In this document: piece by piece, positions 38,453-47,400 of the stretch | How positions within the stretch are numbered: the stretch's first letter is position 1 | Layout of the letters: the number at the start of each line of letters is the position of its first letter | Source of the DNA: an uncultured Clostridia bacterium | GTDB taxonomy: Bacteria; Bacillota; Clostridia; Oscillospirales; Ruminococcaceae | NCBI GenBank assembly: GCA_947168885.1 | Contig: CAMVNQ010000013.1 | Location: forward strand, 32,100 to 96,099 | Length of the DNA: 64,000 nt | Direction of reading: 5' to 3' | Position numbers and translations under genes: made by a program | Notes under the pieces: model-generated | What the model was told of the DNA's origin: nothing | The model's input: the letters and a program-made list of their open reading frames with translations, nothing else | Database searches by the model: none

Positions 38453-38501
38453 GTGACCGTCCGTTCACTTATATTATAGCGAACGGGCGGTCACTTGTCA
38501 A
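38453..38501 (-). promoter_or_regulatory. TetR promoter and operator
   Basis: On the minus strand TTGACA (38501-38496), exactly 17 bases, TATAAT (38478-38473). Inverted repeat arms GTGACCGTCCGTTC (38453-38466) and GAACGGGCGGTCAC (38481-38494) flank the -10 box with one mismatch. Confidence 0.85.
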
Positions 38502-38599
38502 TAGGCTTTAAAGATTTTTCATATTATTTATGCACAAAAGTCGCTGGTTCCTCTTGTGCAAATCGCAGATTATGAACCGAAACCTCACAAATTGCTCCC

Positions 38600-39300
38600 A
38601 ATTTCGGTGGCGAAATGTCCTTTATTATAGAGGGGAGTATAAATCAGATCATCCTATGTGACTTTTCACAAAACCTGCAGCCACCAATTGGTCATAATGG
38701 AGATTTTATTCCATACTATGGAAAAATGCCCCCAATATCAATTGGAATTTATCCTTATATATGAAGAGAAGTATAAATCCGGCAGTCAATCAACGGTAAT
38801 CATAAAGACAGTGCTGGGACATCAATCACCATTCTCCGCAGATGAAAAAGCCTTGACCTGTCAGATCATACGAACTTAACAGTAATATTTGAAAATCGAT
38901 GGCATTATGCCTTGCGTTTCGGCTTTTGCGTTCCCTCATTATGAAGGGATAAACAATCTGAAGCATTTATGGCAGGTCAAGAAAGCCAACCCCGATGTAA
39001 AAATATACAACTCCGGCAGTCGCAGAAAACCTTAACCCGTCATATTCTACGAATTTTTCAAATAGTGCGAAAATACGGCGGTTTTAACCTTAAAAAATGA
39101 TGTTAAATTTTCCCTATTAGTGAGGGACATTGATTCCGTAGCGCATTTTCGACATAATGAAATGTCTGCCCTGACATCTGAATAATGCACAACTCAGCAT
39201 CGGGTTTCACGAATTTGTATAGTGATTCCTACGAAATCGTCAAAAAGGCAGATAAAAAGAGCTCGGAAAACCCCTATATTATTGGAACGATGAATTTTCG
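38600..39300 (+). repeat. Degenerate ~170-bp repeat array, IME-1 copy
   Basis: Five units end in variants of ATTATGARGGG near 38622, 38765, 38937, 39108 and 39275. Units three and four share GCCTTGACCTGTC.../ACCTTAACCCGTC..., TACGAA, and later GGTTTTAACCTTAAAA. No reading frame is shared. It fills the 1.1-kb gap between the TetR gene and the relaxase leader. Same array type as 11600-12185 and 57000-57200. Confidence 0.6.
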
Positions 39301-39368
39301 AGACCGAAGGAGATGATCTTAACTGTTAAATCTGAAAAAAGTAGGAGGTACCCCATAAACCGAAAACA

Positions 39369-39500
39369 GCCGGTATACGTACACCGGCTTAAAAAAGTAA
39401 CTCACGCAAGCAGAGAAAGTATACGTATACTTTCTGAAATTTTTGCGGAACCCCTCAAAAATTTCCCGCACTTTCCGGGAATGGAAAGTGCTGCCCCGCA
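39369..39500 (+). other. Palindromic leader, candidate oriT (IME-1 copy)
   Basis: GCCGGTATAC/GTACACCGGC (39369-39388), the perfect 22-bp palindrome with half-site AGAAAGTATAC (39414-39435), a TTTTTGCGG/CCCCTCAAAA stem, and a CGCACTTTCC/GGAAAGTGC stem near 39468-39490. Identical order to 12243 and 57254. Placed 110-240 bases before the relaxase start. Confidence 0.6.
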
Positions 39501-39607
39501 GGGTCAGGCTGCCGCCTGAAACCGCAAACCGGCGCTAACCGCGCCATAAAGAAACAGATAGAAAGCCATAGGGCTAACCAAAAATGAAAAACAAAGGAGA
39601 GATGATA

Positions 39608-41149
39608 ATGCCGATCTTAAAGTCAATCGCAATACACGACAACGTCAAAGCAACATTGAAGTACATATTAAATCCCGAAAAAACAGAGGGACAATTCTTT
39701 TGCAATTCTCATAATTGCTTTACCGACGCAGAGGATGCATATTTGAACATGAAGTATGTTTACGAACAATGCACGCACCACAGATTTAACGAGCCCCTGA
39801 ACAAAATTGGTAAGAACCGGGTTAAGGCAATACACTATATCCAGTCGTTTAAGCCCGATCCCAACCTGACTCCGGAGCAGGTACACCGCATGGGTTTAGC
39901 GTTTATCAGAAAAGCGTTCGGGGATAATGTCCAAGCCGTAATTGCAACTCACGTTGACAAGGAGCACCTACATAACCATATCCTGATAAATACATATGGC
40001 ATCGACGGTCACAAATTTAACGACAACTATACAACCCGCCGCAAGCTACGTGATCATTCCGACAGGGTGTGCCTTGCTTTTGGTGTGCCGTACATCGAAC
40101 CAAAGCACAAGAGGGGTATGACTTACGGCGAGTGGAACGCGCTTCGGAAAGGTACGTCGTGGAAAGAAAAGATACGCCGCGAGATCGACACTCTTGTGTT
40201 AAGCTGCAAGAATTATGACGAGCTCGCAGCCGCGCTCGAAAATAAGGGGTACACGATAAAGTATGGAGCAAAGCCGTCGATAAAAGCGCCGGGGCAGCAG
40301 CGTTTTACACGTTTTGCAACGCTTGGCGATGATTACATTATCGAAAATATCAAGTCGCGTATTGTATGGAAGGACGATCTGGGTAACGCAAGCCGCGAGG
40401 ACGCATACAACAAGGGACAAGCTCTGACTATCTGCTTTGCCGGCATTATCACTCAGCTCGCAAAACGCATAGTTGACGGAACGAAGAAACCGAACAAGCG
40501 CAATGAAAGTTTGGAGTACCTGCCGCACAACGATCGAGATGTATTTCAGTTAGGAGCACAGCTCGCGTTAATCAACAGATTGCAGATTCACTCTATCAGT
40601 CAAGTCTCTGAAAAAATCGAAGAGACGCAGAAAGAACACGACAAAGCGGTCTCCGAATTTAACGCTCTCACATCTGAACACCACCGGCTCGCTGATCTTC
40701 TGAAACAGTATGATAACTGTCGAGAGTTAGAGGACAAGCCCGACAAAACTCTCGCTGAAAAGATGAAGCTGTCACTTGCGCGGCAGTCGCTTTCCCGTCA
40801 CGCTATCAATTCTCCGGAAGATGTACGGCAACTCGAATTGCAGAAACAAGAATATGACGACAGTATCGCGGAAATACAGAGGACGATTGATGATAACAAC
40901 TATCTTGTCAGGGCGCTCCATGAGATCGCCGCAACTTATCTCGATATATCGCATGGCGACTACATCAGTAAACTGATTAGCGAGAAGAAAGCCCAGCAGG
41001 ATACCCTGCCGGAAAATCCCTTACAGGAAAAGAATAAGCTAATACCGACCCAGATTGTTTCCGCGCTGAAACATGACGAACCGCAACAGGATAACCCTGT
41101 CCAGAAAACTACAACACAAGAAACACACCGCAGGAAAAAGAGCAGATGA
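39608..41149 (+). CDS. Relaxase/mobilisation nuclease (PF03432-type), IME-1
   Basis: 513 residues. ATG 39608 is chosen because GGAGAGATGATA precedes it and the IME-0 stub begins at the same codon. The N-terminal nuclease domain holds KYILNPEKTEGQFF, VHRMGLAFIRKAFGDNVQAV and the metal-binding HVDKEHLHNHILINTYG (HxxxHxH). The C-terminal third is coiled coil (KIEETQKEHDKAVSEF). It should nick the element's oriT and pilot the strand through a helper conjugation system. Very similar to 57729-59201, but with no MobC gene beside it. Confidence 0.9.
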   Translation: MPILKSIAIHDNVKATLKYILNPEKTEGQFFCNSHNCFTDAEDAYLNMKYVYEQCTHHRFNEPLNKIGKNRVKAIHYIQSFKPDPNLTPEQVHRMGLAFIRKAFGDNVQAVIATHVDKEHLHNHILINTYGIDGHKFNDNYTTRRKLRDHSDRVCLAFGVPYIEPKHKRGMTYGEWNALRKGTSWKEKIRREIDTLVLSCKNYDELAAALENKGYTIKYGAKPSIKAPGQQRFTRFATLGDDYIIENIKSRIVWKDDLGNASREDAYNKGQALTICFAGIITQLAKRIVDGTKKPNKRNESLEYLPHNDRDVFQLGAQLALINRLQIHSISQVSEKIEETQKEHDKAVSEFNALTSEHHRLADLLKQYDNCRELEDKPDKTLAEKMKLSLARQSLSRHAINSPEDVRQLELQKQEYDDSIAEIQRTIDDNNYLVRALHEIAATYLDISHGDYISKLISEKKAQQDTLPENPLQEKNKLIPTQIVSALKHDEPQQDNPVQKTTTQETHRRKKSR

Positions 41150-41282
41150 TCGGAGGTGAGGACTTATGATCTGTATTTACGGAGGTGTGCCGCCGTAGGC
41201 TTTGTTGTGCCGTTTGCAGCTATGCTCATATATAGAAAAACATCTGAAAAAACATGGCAATGAAATTCAAGGAGGAAAAGGA

Positions 41283-41471
41283 ATGAGAAGAATACTTACA
41301 ATTAAAGAAGCGGCTAAACTTATCGAGGGTCTCACGGAATACCGTATCCGTCAGATGTGCAAAAGCGGTCAGCTTCCGTGCTTCATGGCAGGGAAGAAAT
41401 ATCTGATCAACGAGCAGGCTCTGTACAAGGCGGTGTTCGGTTATGTACCCGAAGATGTGAAGTCTGCATAA
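41283..41471 (+). CDS. Excisionase-like helix-turn-helix protein, IME-1
   Basis: 62 residues from ATG 41283 after AAGGAGGAAAAGGA. MRRILTIKEAAKLIEGLTEY, then RIRQMCKSGQLPCFMAGKKY is the winged helix-turn-helix of Tn916-Xis-type/HTH_17 proteins. It lies 180 bases before the integrase. Near identical to 48761-48949 in IME-2. Likely recombination directionality factor and/or regulator. Confidence 0.8.
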   Translation: MRRILTIKEAAKLIEGLTEYRIRQMCKSGQLPCFMAGKKYLINEQALYKAVFGYVPEDVKSA

Positions 41472-41576
41472 AGAAAAACAAACAATGAAATGATAAAAAG
41501 CCGCACCACTATGCCATCTGTGCTTGTTATCAGTCTCGGATTCCGGTATCCGGTAACAGAAATTTTCTCGAACCGC

Positions 41577-41605
41577 TTGACAAGTCACGCTTTAATGTGT
41601 AAAAT
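41577..41605 (+). promoter_or_regulatory. Integrase promoter, IME-1
   Basis: TTGACA (41577-41582), 17 bases, TAAAAT (41600-41605). The spacer AGTCACGCTTTAATGTG is nearly the same in IME-2. Confidence 0.75.
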
Positions 41606-41651
41606 AATAAGTACAGATAAGTGCTGCGGTTTATTGAAGGAGGAATAAACC

Positions 41652-42866
41652 ATGGCATCAATCAGCAAAAGAGGAAACTCTTATCGTATAAAGGTATCGT
41701 GCGGGTACGACGCACACGGCAGACAAGTCAGCCAGTACAAAACGTGGAAGCCCGAACCGGGCATGACGAAAAAACAGATCGAGAAAGAATTGCAGCGTCA
41801 GGCGTTTATCTTTGAAGAAGAGTGCATGGACGGGAACACCGTCTGCACAATAAAATTCGAGGACTTCGCCAAGCAGTGGTTCAAGGAGTATGCGTACATT
41901 CGTCTGAAAGCCGGTACTATCGCGGGTTACGAGAACATGACGCCACGCATTTACAAGGCACTCGGACATATCCGAATGGACAAGCTCACTCCGCATCACA
42001 TTCAGAAGTTTATCGTTGATCTCACGGAATGCGAGCGCTTCGACACCCCGAAAAAGCACGGGGGCAAGCTGTCCACCAAGACGATCAAGCTGTATAAATC
42101 GTTCGTATCAACGATTTGCGATTATGCAGTAAAAATGCAGATCATCAAGGAAAATCCCTGCAAAAATGTCACGATCCCGAAAGTCGTCACGCCGGAGAAA
42201 GACTTTTATTCCGTCGAGGAAGCGCAGCGGCTGCTTGAACTTTTCGAGCAGGAGCCGGACGAAAACTATATGTTTGTCTGCTTCTACACTGTTGCAATTT
42301 ATACCGGATTTCGTCTCGGAGAATTGCTTGGTCTGGAATGGAAGGACATCGACTTCGACACGAACGTGCTCTCCGTCAAGCGCACCAGCCTTTATACCAA
42401 AGAAAAGGGAATCTACACCGATACGCCAAAAACCGCGTCAAGTATCCGTAGCCTGAAAGTCCCGCAAGGCGTTATGGACTGCCTTGTTAAATGGAAAAAC
42501 TTGCAGGACGCACAGCGCGGAAAACTCGGTACGCAGTGGATCGACACAGACCGCATCTTCACCAAATGGAACGGCGATTATTTGTGCAGAGCCGCACCCT
42601 CGCACTTCTTCCACAAGTTCTGCGATCGGACGGGCATGCGTTATGTATCAAATCACTCCATGCGACATTTGAACGCATCTTTACTTGTGAATGCGGGCGT
42701 TGACATTAAGACAGTCCAAAGCTGCTTAGGACATTCAACTCCGACAACGACTTTACAGATTTATCTGCATACGTTCCAGTCAGCACAGGCAAGAGCAATG
42801 GACGCTGTCGCGGAGGTCTTACCTATCGGCACCAAATTCCCGAAAAACAACATCAGAATTGCATGA
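41652..42866 (+). CDS. int: Tyrosine recombinase (integrase), IME-1
   Basis: 404 residues. AAGGAGGAATAAACC precedes the ATG. N-terminal AP2-like arm-binding segment (SISKRGNSYRIKVSCGYDAH), core-binding SAM-like domain (EDFAKQWFKEYAYIRLKAGT) and catalytic domain with Arg in YTGFRLGELLGLEW, Lys in IRSLKVP, HxxR box HSMRHLNASLL, His in LGHSTPTTTLQ and Tyr in IYLHTF. All catalytic residues are present. It ends 100 bases before core B, as expected for tRNA-targeting elements. Confidence 0.93.
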   Translation: MASISKRGNSYRIKVSCGYDAHGRQVSQYKTWKPEPGMTKKQIEKELQRQAFIFEEECMDGNTVCTIKFEDFAKQWFKEYAYIRLKAGTIAGYENMTPRIYKALGHIRMDKLTPHHIQKFIVDLTECERFDTPKKHGGKLSTKTIKLYKSFVSTICDYAVKMQIIKENPCKNVTIPKVVTPEKDFYSVEEAQRLLELFEQEPDENYMFVCFYTVAIYTGFRLGELLGLEWKDIDFDTNVLSVKRTSLYTKEKGIYTDTPKTASSIRSLKVPQGVMDCLVKWKNLQDAQRGKLGTQWIDTDRIFTKWNGDYLCRAAPSHFFHKFCDRTGMRYVSNHSMRHLNASLLVNAGVDIKTVQSCLGHSTPTTTLQIYLHTFQSAQARAMDAVAEVLPIGTKFPKNNIRIA

Positions 42867-42923
42867 TTCACGGACAAGGGACAAACAAGAGCCAAACGGC
42901 ATTTTTTACTTAAACATAAAATG

Positions 42924-42954
42924 GCTCGAACCCGCATTATAAGCGGGTTCGAGC
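42924..42954 (+). terminator. Hairpin after IME-1 integrase
   Basis: GCTCGAACCCGC (42924-42935) and GCGGGTTCGAGC (42943-42954), loop ATTATAA, followed by ACAAAATAT. Strong stem but no proper U-run. Confidence 0.6.
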
Positions 42955-42965
42955 ACAAAATATAC

Positions 42966-42988
42966 TGGCTCCTGTTACTGGACTTGAA
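42966..42988 (-). other. Core attachment site B
   Basis: Second 23-bp core, between the IME-1 integrase and the IME-2 left end. It overlaps a 12-bp inverted repeat, CTTGAATTGACC (42983-42994) with GGTCAATTCAAG (43016-43027), not found at the other cores. Confidence 0.78.
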
Positions 42989-43179
42989 TTGACCTTTGAG
43001 CTTTTTGCGTCTTTGGGTCAATTCAAGAAAAGTGCGGTATAATGCGGTTTCGCAGCCCCGTACATTTAGCAGCTTGTGGTCACTTGAAGTAAACTTTTGT
43101 AAAAATAACGACCAAATAACGACCCAAATCAGGCGTGCTTCTGTTAAACATTCAACATAATATTTTGGAGGATTAACAG

Positions 43180-43449
43180 ATGAACGACATTATTAACAAG
43201 CTCTATTACGGGGAAATTAACCCCAGCGAAAAACCGGCACCCGCTACGAAGCGATACACCGACAACCGCGAGCTGATATGCTCCACCGAGAACAAGCTGC
43301 TTGAACAGTTCCCAAAATGTAAGGAACTGCTCGACACATACACCGACGCGCTCCACATTGAAGCGCAATTAGAGTGCGAAGCAGACTTCGAGCGTGGCTT
43401 CCGGCTCGGTACTCTAATCGCGGCGGAGCTGGCACAGCCTATTGAGTAA
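43180..43449 (+). CDS. DUF6809-like small protein at the left end of IME-2
   Basis: 89 residues: MNDIINKLYYGEINPSEKPA, then LLDTYTDALHIEAQLECEAD and FERGFRLGTLIAAEL. TTTTGGAGGATTAACAG precedes the ATG. Paralogue of 29344-29610 at the equivalent position of IME-1. Unlike the cargo it is on the same strand as the integrase, and it would follow the integrase in the circular form. Function unknown. Confidence 0.75.
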   Translation: MNDIINKLYYGEINPSEKPAPATKRYTDNRELICSTENKLLEQFPKCKELLDTYTDALHIEAQLECEADFERGFRLGTLIAAELAQPIE

Positions 43450-43463
43450 ATTCAATTCAACCC

Positions 43464-43491
43464 AATCCCCTTGACGCTGGTTGAGGGGATT
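43464..43491 (+). terminator. Hairpin after the IME-2 DUF6809-like gene
   Basis: AATCCCCT (43464-43471) and AGGGGATT (43484-43491), 13 bases after the stop codon, followed by TCGATT. Confidence 0.5.
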
Positions 43492-43533
43492 TCGATTCCG
43501 GATATATTTTGCAAAATGGAATATTGCAGGAAT

Positions 43534-44376
43534 CTAAAGCAATCCATAATCAGCAGCCCTCTCAATATTTACCTGCTTTCTTCTGTTCAACTCAATCATA
43601 ACTTTTTTGTATAAGGATTTATCTTCATATATGCGATTTAACCGCTCTATTAGTTCCTTGAAATATTTTTCGTTATCCTCACAATATTTATCAAAGTTCT
43701 CCGGTTTTATGGAACCGCGTAAATCCATATTCATTTTCTTTTTTTCTCTGTCAATCTTCGCTTTCCATATATTGTTGATCATTGTTGAATAGTCATCTGT
43801 CAAAAAGTACAGTAAGCTTTCATTTGCACCATCATTATCAATAAAATAATTATCCGGCTCTGAATATAAAATAAGCAGAGCGCTATTATATGTTGAGAAA
43901 AAATCAATACAACCCTTTACATCAGCAACCTTTTCTATTGTGGGAAACAGATACTTCTTTGATACGGCAAGCGCTTTATTGAAGCTGTCAAGCGTAATGT
44001 CATCTTGTTCGGTATTGTATCTGAAAGCTCGTAGCATTCTGTTTTCATCAGTAACATTATCCATTGATTGAGTCATAAAAATATCAAAATTATCAGTCAT
44101 AATTCCTATTGGACCTAAATCCTGATTGTCAGGTGTTCTGCCCAACTCGATAGATGATCTGTAAACAGATTCAACACCGCCTACGATATCGAACGCATAT
44201 AATGTAATACTGTTCTCTACTATCGTATATGTCTTTTCCTTCATATATGTAATAAACTGTATGATCTCGTTATTCAAAAGTTTAGCATAATATGTATGTC
44301 TGCCCTTAACTTTAACAAAACCTCGTTTTGTCAATTCTTCATTAAAGCCCTTTATAAATGCAGCATTTAAAGTCAT
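43534..44376 (-). CDS. Hypothetical protein, DUF4304-like N-terminus
   Basis: 280 residues. FIKGFNEELTKRGFVKVKGR, then HTYYAKLLNNEIIQFITYMK resembles the start of DUF4304-type proteins (an alpha/beta domain of unknown role). The rest (FFSTYNSALLILYSEP, LLYFLTDDYSTMINNIWKAK) is not recognised. AT-rich relative to neighbours. Cytoplasmic, no signal or membrane segment. First cargo gene of IME-2. Confidence 0.6.
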   Translation of the reverse strand: MTLNAAFIKGFNEELTKRGFVKVKGRHTYYAKLLNNEIIQFITYMKEKTYTIVENSITLYAFDIVGGVESVYRSSIELGRTPDNQDLGPIGIMTDNFDIFMTQSMDNVTDENRMLRAFRYNTEQDDITLDSFNKALAVSKKYLFPTIEKVADVKGCIDFFSTYNSALLILYSEPDNYFIDNDGANESLLYFLTDDYSTMINNIWKAKIDREKKKMNMDLRGSIKPENFDKYCEDNEKYFKELIERLNRIYEDKSLYKKVMIELNRRKQVNIERAADYGLL

Positions 44377-44600
44377 TTCAATCCACCTGTTTATCTTATT
44401 ACCTCATAAAGCTGTCGGTTTTCTTTATGTGCAGATTTGAAAAGAACATTCCCATATTAATGACCTTCCTTATGATTTACTGAAATAATTATATCATACA
44501 CGAACAGACAAGAATAATACTATCTATAATCGCTTTCAGCCGCTACGACCACCTAATATCTCGTCAAACTTCTCCTAAGTCTTCGCAAAAGATTGAGTGA

Positions 44601-45761
44601 TCACACGCATTCCAAAATACCGTTCTTATATGTAAGATAGCACTTCATATTCCTGTATTTCTCATATTCGCCGTTCTCTACGGTCTTTATTGCGCTTTTG
44701 AAGGCTTCACGCATATTTCGCGCCCGCACTATTGTCTGTCGTTCTTCTCCTACAGCATCTACATTATCCAAAAGCTCGCCCTTAGCGTTCTCCTTGATAA
44801 AAGTATCAAGCTCCTCCGGCAGATCGACGATATTTCCCTCATCATCGAGCGACAGGTCAAATACGGTTATACCTGTTCCGGAATCTTCAAGATGTCTTAC
44901 GGCAGCTTTAAGCCACATTCCCGTAAACCCGCTTTCCTGTTGCTTGTCTCTATTTATGGCGTAGTAGAAATTGGACATTCTTTGTCCTGTAACAACATTC
45001 TCGCCATACTTTTCCTTATTCTCGGCACGCTGCAAAAACAACTCCGCGACACGGCGGTTTGTCTCCTCATCATTCGCGCCGCTGACCTCAACATTCCTGC
45101 CCCATACGCTGAATGTAAGCTCTTCATCGGGAGCAAGCTCGATCCCAGCTTCGGACAGCATATCAGCAATCGTATTCTGCATAATATTCTGCTCACGGAT
45201 GTGATTTGCTTCTCGCATTACATCGCCCTCAATTCCGGCATTTACGAAAGTTCTCATTACTTTCTTTTCCCACGGTTCGAGCTCCGCGCCGGTCTTATAT
45301 TTTTCGATAGCGGCTTCTCTGTCTGCAGATACTTCAGGAGAATCCCATATTCGCAGAGGAATCCTGTAGTTTGGATTATATCTCCATTCTCTTTCCTCGA
45401 TAGAAGCGTTATCACCTTTTAAAGCCTGTCGATACCAGCAATTCAGCTCTTCGGCACTGCACTTATGTCCGTGTTTATTGTAATAGTAGTTGTCGAATTC
45501 CTCCAAAGTGCAATTTTTAAGAGGTTCACCGCTATTAAGCGTAGCTTCTATTTCTTCATTTTTCAACTTTTGCTTTGCTTGATCCGACAACTCAAATGTA
45601 ACAGCGTCCCCGTTTCTCGCAACCGGCGCAAACAGCGTTGTTTGCTGTACATTCTTCGTTTTGTTTCGCTTTTTGTTCTTGTTGAGTGCTTCAAGTAATA
45701 TCTCAATATCGCTGCGATCACGTTTTGTGATGTTCTGCTTGTTGTAAATACCTAAATCCAT
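44601..45761 (-). CDS. Hypothetical acidic protein, unrecognised family
   Basis: 386 residues. The N-terminal part has a Lys/Asn-rich stretch (LNKNKKRNKTKN), then VTFELSDQAKQKLKNEE, a Trp/Tyr-rich middle (EEREWRYNPNYRIPLRIWD), then helical segments (VMREANHIREQNIMQNTIAD, AELFLQRAENKEKYGENV). No signal peptide or membrane segment. GGGAGG lies before ATG 45761. Overall style is like the 60588 gene outside the IMEs, with no clear homology that I can see. Function unknown. Confidence 0.65.
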   Translation of the reverse strand: MDLGIYNKQNITKRDRSDIEILLEALNKNKKRNKTKNVQQTTLFAPVARNGDAVTFELSDQAKQKLKNEEIEATLNSGEPLKNCTLEEFDNYYYNKHGHKCSAEELNCWYRQALKGDNASIEEREWRYNPNYRIPLRIWDSPEVSADREAAIEKYKTGAELEPWEKKVMRTFVNAGIEGDVMREANHIREQNIMQNTIADMLSEAGIELAPDEELTFSVWGRNVEVSGANDEETNRRVAELFLQRAENKEKYGENVVTGQRMSNFYYAINRDKQQESGFTGMWLKAAVRHLEDSGTGITVFDLSLDDEGNIVDLPEELDTFIKENAKGELLDNVDAVGEERQTIVRARNMREAFKSAIKTVENGEYEKYRNMKCYLTYKNGILECV

Positions 45762-45834
45762 ATTCCAAACCTCCCGAAATTGCCATATATTATAATATCG
45801 TCAAAATCTGTAAAAACTTTAGCATTTGAGGGGA

Positions 45835-45960
45835 ATTTACTCCCCGCGTGACAGCGTGACAAACGTGACAGCGCACCTCAATCCCGCTCCCCGAACGACT
45901 TTCCGCTGTCACACTCGTCCGTGACAGCAGCGTGACAGTCGTGACACCCTACGACAACCG
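45835..45960. repeat. GTGACAGCGTGAC-rich boundary repeat 1
   Basis: Multiple TGTCACG/CGTGACA boxes (GCGTGACAGCGTGACAAACG at 45847, then CGTGACAGCAGCGTGACAGT near 45922). Same motif family as at 46205-46250, 46861-46975 and 47455-47552. Confidence 0.6.
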
Positions 45961-46054
45961 AGAAACCATACCCACCGGACACATCACAAACCGTTATCTT
46001 CTGCTAACTCCTTGCTGAACGACTATCTTCACTTATGAAAGCACTCTCGCCTTT

Positions 46055-46119
46055 GTTACTTTCTGCGAAAGTAACGCAAAGGTACTTTTGACAGTTCGCG
46101 AGCTCCTATCAAAAGTACC
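46055..46119. repeat. Paired inverted repeats in IME-2
   Basis: GTTACTTTC-TGC-GAAAGTAAC (46055-46075) is followed by GGTACTTTTGA (46081-46091) and TCAAAAGTACC (46109-46119). Candidate DNA structure for transfer or replication; function unproven. The surrounding 45990-46280 holds no gene. Confidence 0.6.
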
Positions 46120-46285
46120 CTTGCGCCAGCCGTTCCCTCTGGACTCCCTTAATGCCACCTTGAAAAACTGGGGCGGCAGGAGAAGCGGCTACCGCCGCAC
46201 AAGAACGGACGGCAGGAGCCGTCACATTTGTCACGCTTTCATGTGTCACACAAACTTGAAAAGCCATAAATCGGTAAATCAGAAT

Positions 46286-46786
46286 TTATCCGATTTTCCT
46301 CAATTCATAAAATACTTGCAGCCATTCAGGCTGTTCATATGCACTAAGCTTTTCTATTGTCCTTTTTCCAATTCGCCTGTCCAGAACAGCGAACATTCTT
46401 ACAATTGGATCGTCGGAAAAAATGCTACTCTGTATGTCGTTATTCCTGTATTTCTCAAGCGCGTTACAAAACTCATCATCTGTGTATTCCGTTCTCATGC
46501 TCATTGGATATTTCTTCATAGTATCCCAAAATCCGTCCCAATATTCATGAACACCAACAGGCGACACATTTTCGGAATACCCTTGCTCTATAAAATATGA
46601 ATTTACTGTTTCCAAAGAAAAGCGTTTTATCTGTTTGCCGTCGATACAAACATCAAATATGTGGCAGTTATCCATACCGACATATCTTGTACAACCATAT
46701 TGTACTCTGCCGCGTATATTTTCGGCGATCATCTCTTTTTCAAGGTATTTTCTCATTCCACTCCATGAACCAAGTTTTTTTCCCAT
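46286..46786 (-). CDS. SF0329-like cargo protein
   Basis: 166 residues: GKKLGSWSGMRKYLEKEMIA, then ENIRGRVQYGCTRYVGMDNC and FDVCIDGKQIKRFSLET resemble SF0329-type proteins; the second half (MKKYPMSMRTEYTDDEFCNA, then VRMFAVLDRRIGKRTIEKL) is the part conserved in that group. Role unknown, often beside mobile or toxin-immunity loci. It has its own sigma-A promoter (46836-46864) and sits between GTGACA-type repeats as a cassette-like unit. Confidence 0.65.
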   Translation of the reverse strand: MGKKLGSWSGMRKYLEKEMIAENIRGRVQYGCTRYVGMDNCHIFDVCIDGKQIKRFSLETVNSYFIEQGYSENVSPVGVHEYWDGFWDTMKKYPMSMRTEYTDDEFCNALEKYRNNDIQSSIFSDDPIVRMFAVLDRRIGKRTIEKLSAYEQPEWLQVFYELRKIG

Positions 46787-46805
46787 ATTTTATAACTCCT
46801 CTAAA

Positions 46806-46975
46806 TTTCAATTTAGCTTATAATCCACCACAATCATTATACTACCAGCGACCGTCTTTGTCAAACGTGTCACGCTGTCATACCCCCGTCACGTCCAAGC
46901 GTGACAGCGCAAACCCGCGCTACAAAAGGAACAGAAGCCAACTGTCACGTTTGTCACGCTGTCACACATACTTAC
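46806..46975. repeat. Cassette-boundary repeat 3 with promoter
   Basis: About 170 bp similar to 47401-47552: a promoter region, a TGTCACGCTGTCA block, then a segment of about 65 bases (CAGCGCAAACCCGCGCTAC, then AAAGGAACAGAAGCCAACTG, then TCACGTTTGTCACGCTGTCA) almost identical in both. The minus-strand promoter is TTGACA (46864-46859), 17 bases, TATAAT (46841-46836). Confidence 0.75.
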
Positions 46976-47002
46976 ATTATCCATAGAACGAAAAAACAGA
47001 AT

Positions 47003-47383
47003 TTATCTGCGCCTTCCGAATTCATCAAAATTCTTCTTTAGTGCGTTTTCAGTCGGAATAATCGTCCCGATCATAGGAATCATCTGCACAATTGTAAGAA
47101 TCCCTCCAACGGTTCCGACTGTATTGGGTTCATTTCCAAGCACAAGTACCATTACGACAACAGAGAGCGGTAAAAGTGTTAGTCCGCAAATGAACCAGAG
47201 CCTACCAATATACTCGTGGGCAAACTTCCATGTTTCCATATTCATCATAGATCTTTTTGTTCGATATCCGAAGGTATAGTTTATATCTTTCGGCGCTTTA
47301 TTCGAGAACGATCTTCCCTGTACGATCATTGTAATTGGTATGAGCAAAACCATTATCAACATGAATACCCAAAAGCCAATCAT
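47003..47383 (-). CDS. SdpI-family membrane protein
   Basis: 126 residues with three hydrophobic spans (FWVFMLIMVLLIPITMIV; LWFICGLTLLPLSVVVMVLV; VGGILTIVQMIPMIGTII) and the family motif INYTFGYRTKRSMMNMETWK, then FAHEYIGRL (GYRTxxSMxxxxxWxxAH). SdpI-type proteins confer immunity to a secreted killing factor in Bacillus; here no toxin gene is adjacent, so it may act as an acquired immunity cassette. Own promoter at 47431-47459; flanked by matching repeats. Confidence 0.82.
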   Translation of the reverse strand: MIGFWVFMLIMVLLIPITMIVQGRSFSNKAPKDINYTFGYRTKRSMMNMETWKFAHEYIGRLWFICGLTLLPLSVVVMVLVLGNEPNTVGTVGGILTIVQMIPMIGTIIPTENALKKNFDEFGRRR

Positions 47384-47400
47384 GACGGACCTCCTACAAA

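Larger units (their letters stand above)
29130..42988 (+). mobile_element. IME-1 (tyrosine-integrase mobilizable element, tRNA-Asn core)
   Basis: Bounded by identical 23-bp cores at 29130 and 42966. Left end: DUF6809-like gene. Middle: minus-strand cargo. Right: plus-strand relaxase, excisionase and integrase, with the integrase ending 100 bp before the right core. No conjugation channel genes are present, so transfer would need a helper element. Boundaries are inferred from the repeated core and the matching layout of IME-2. Confidence 0.7.
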
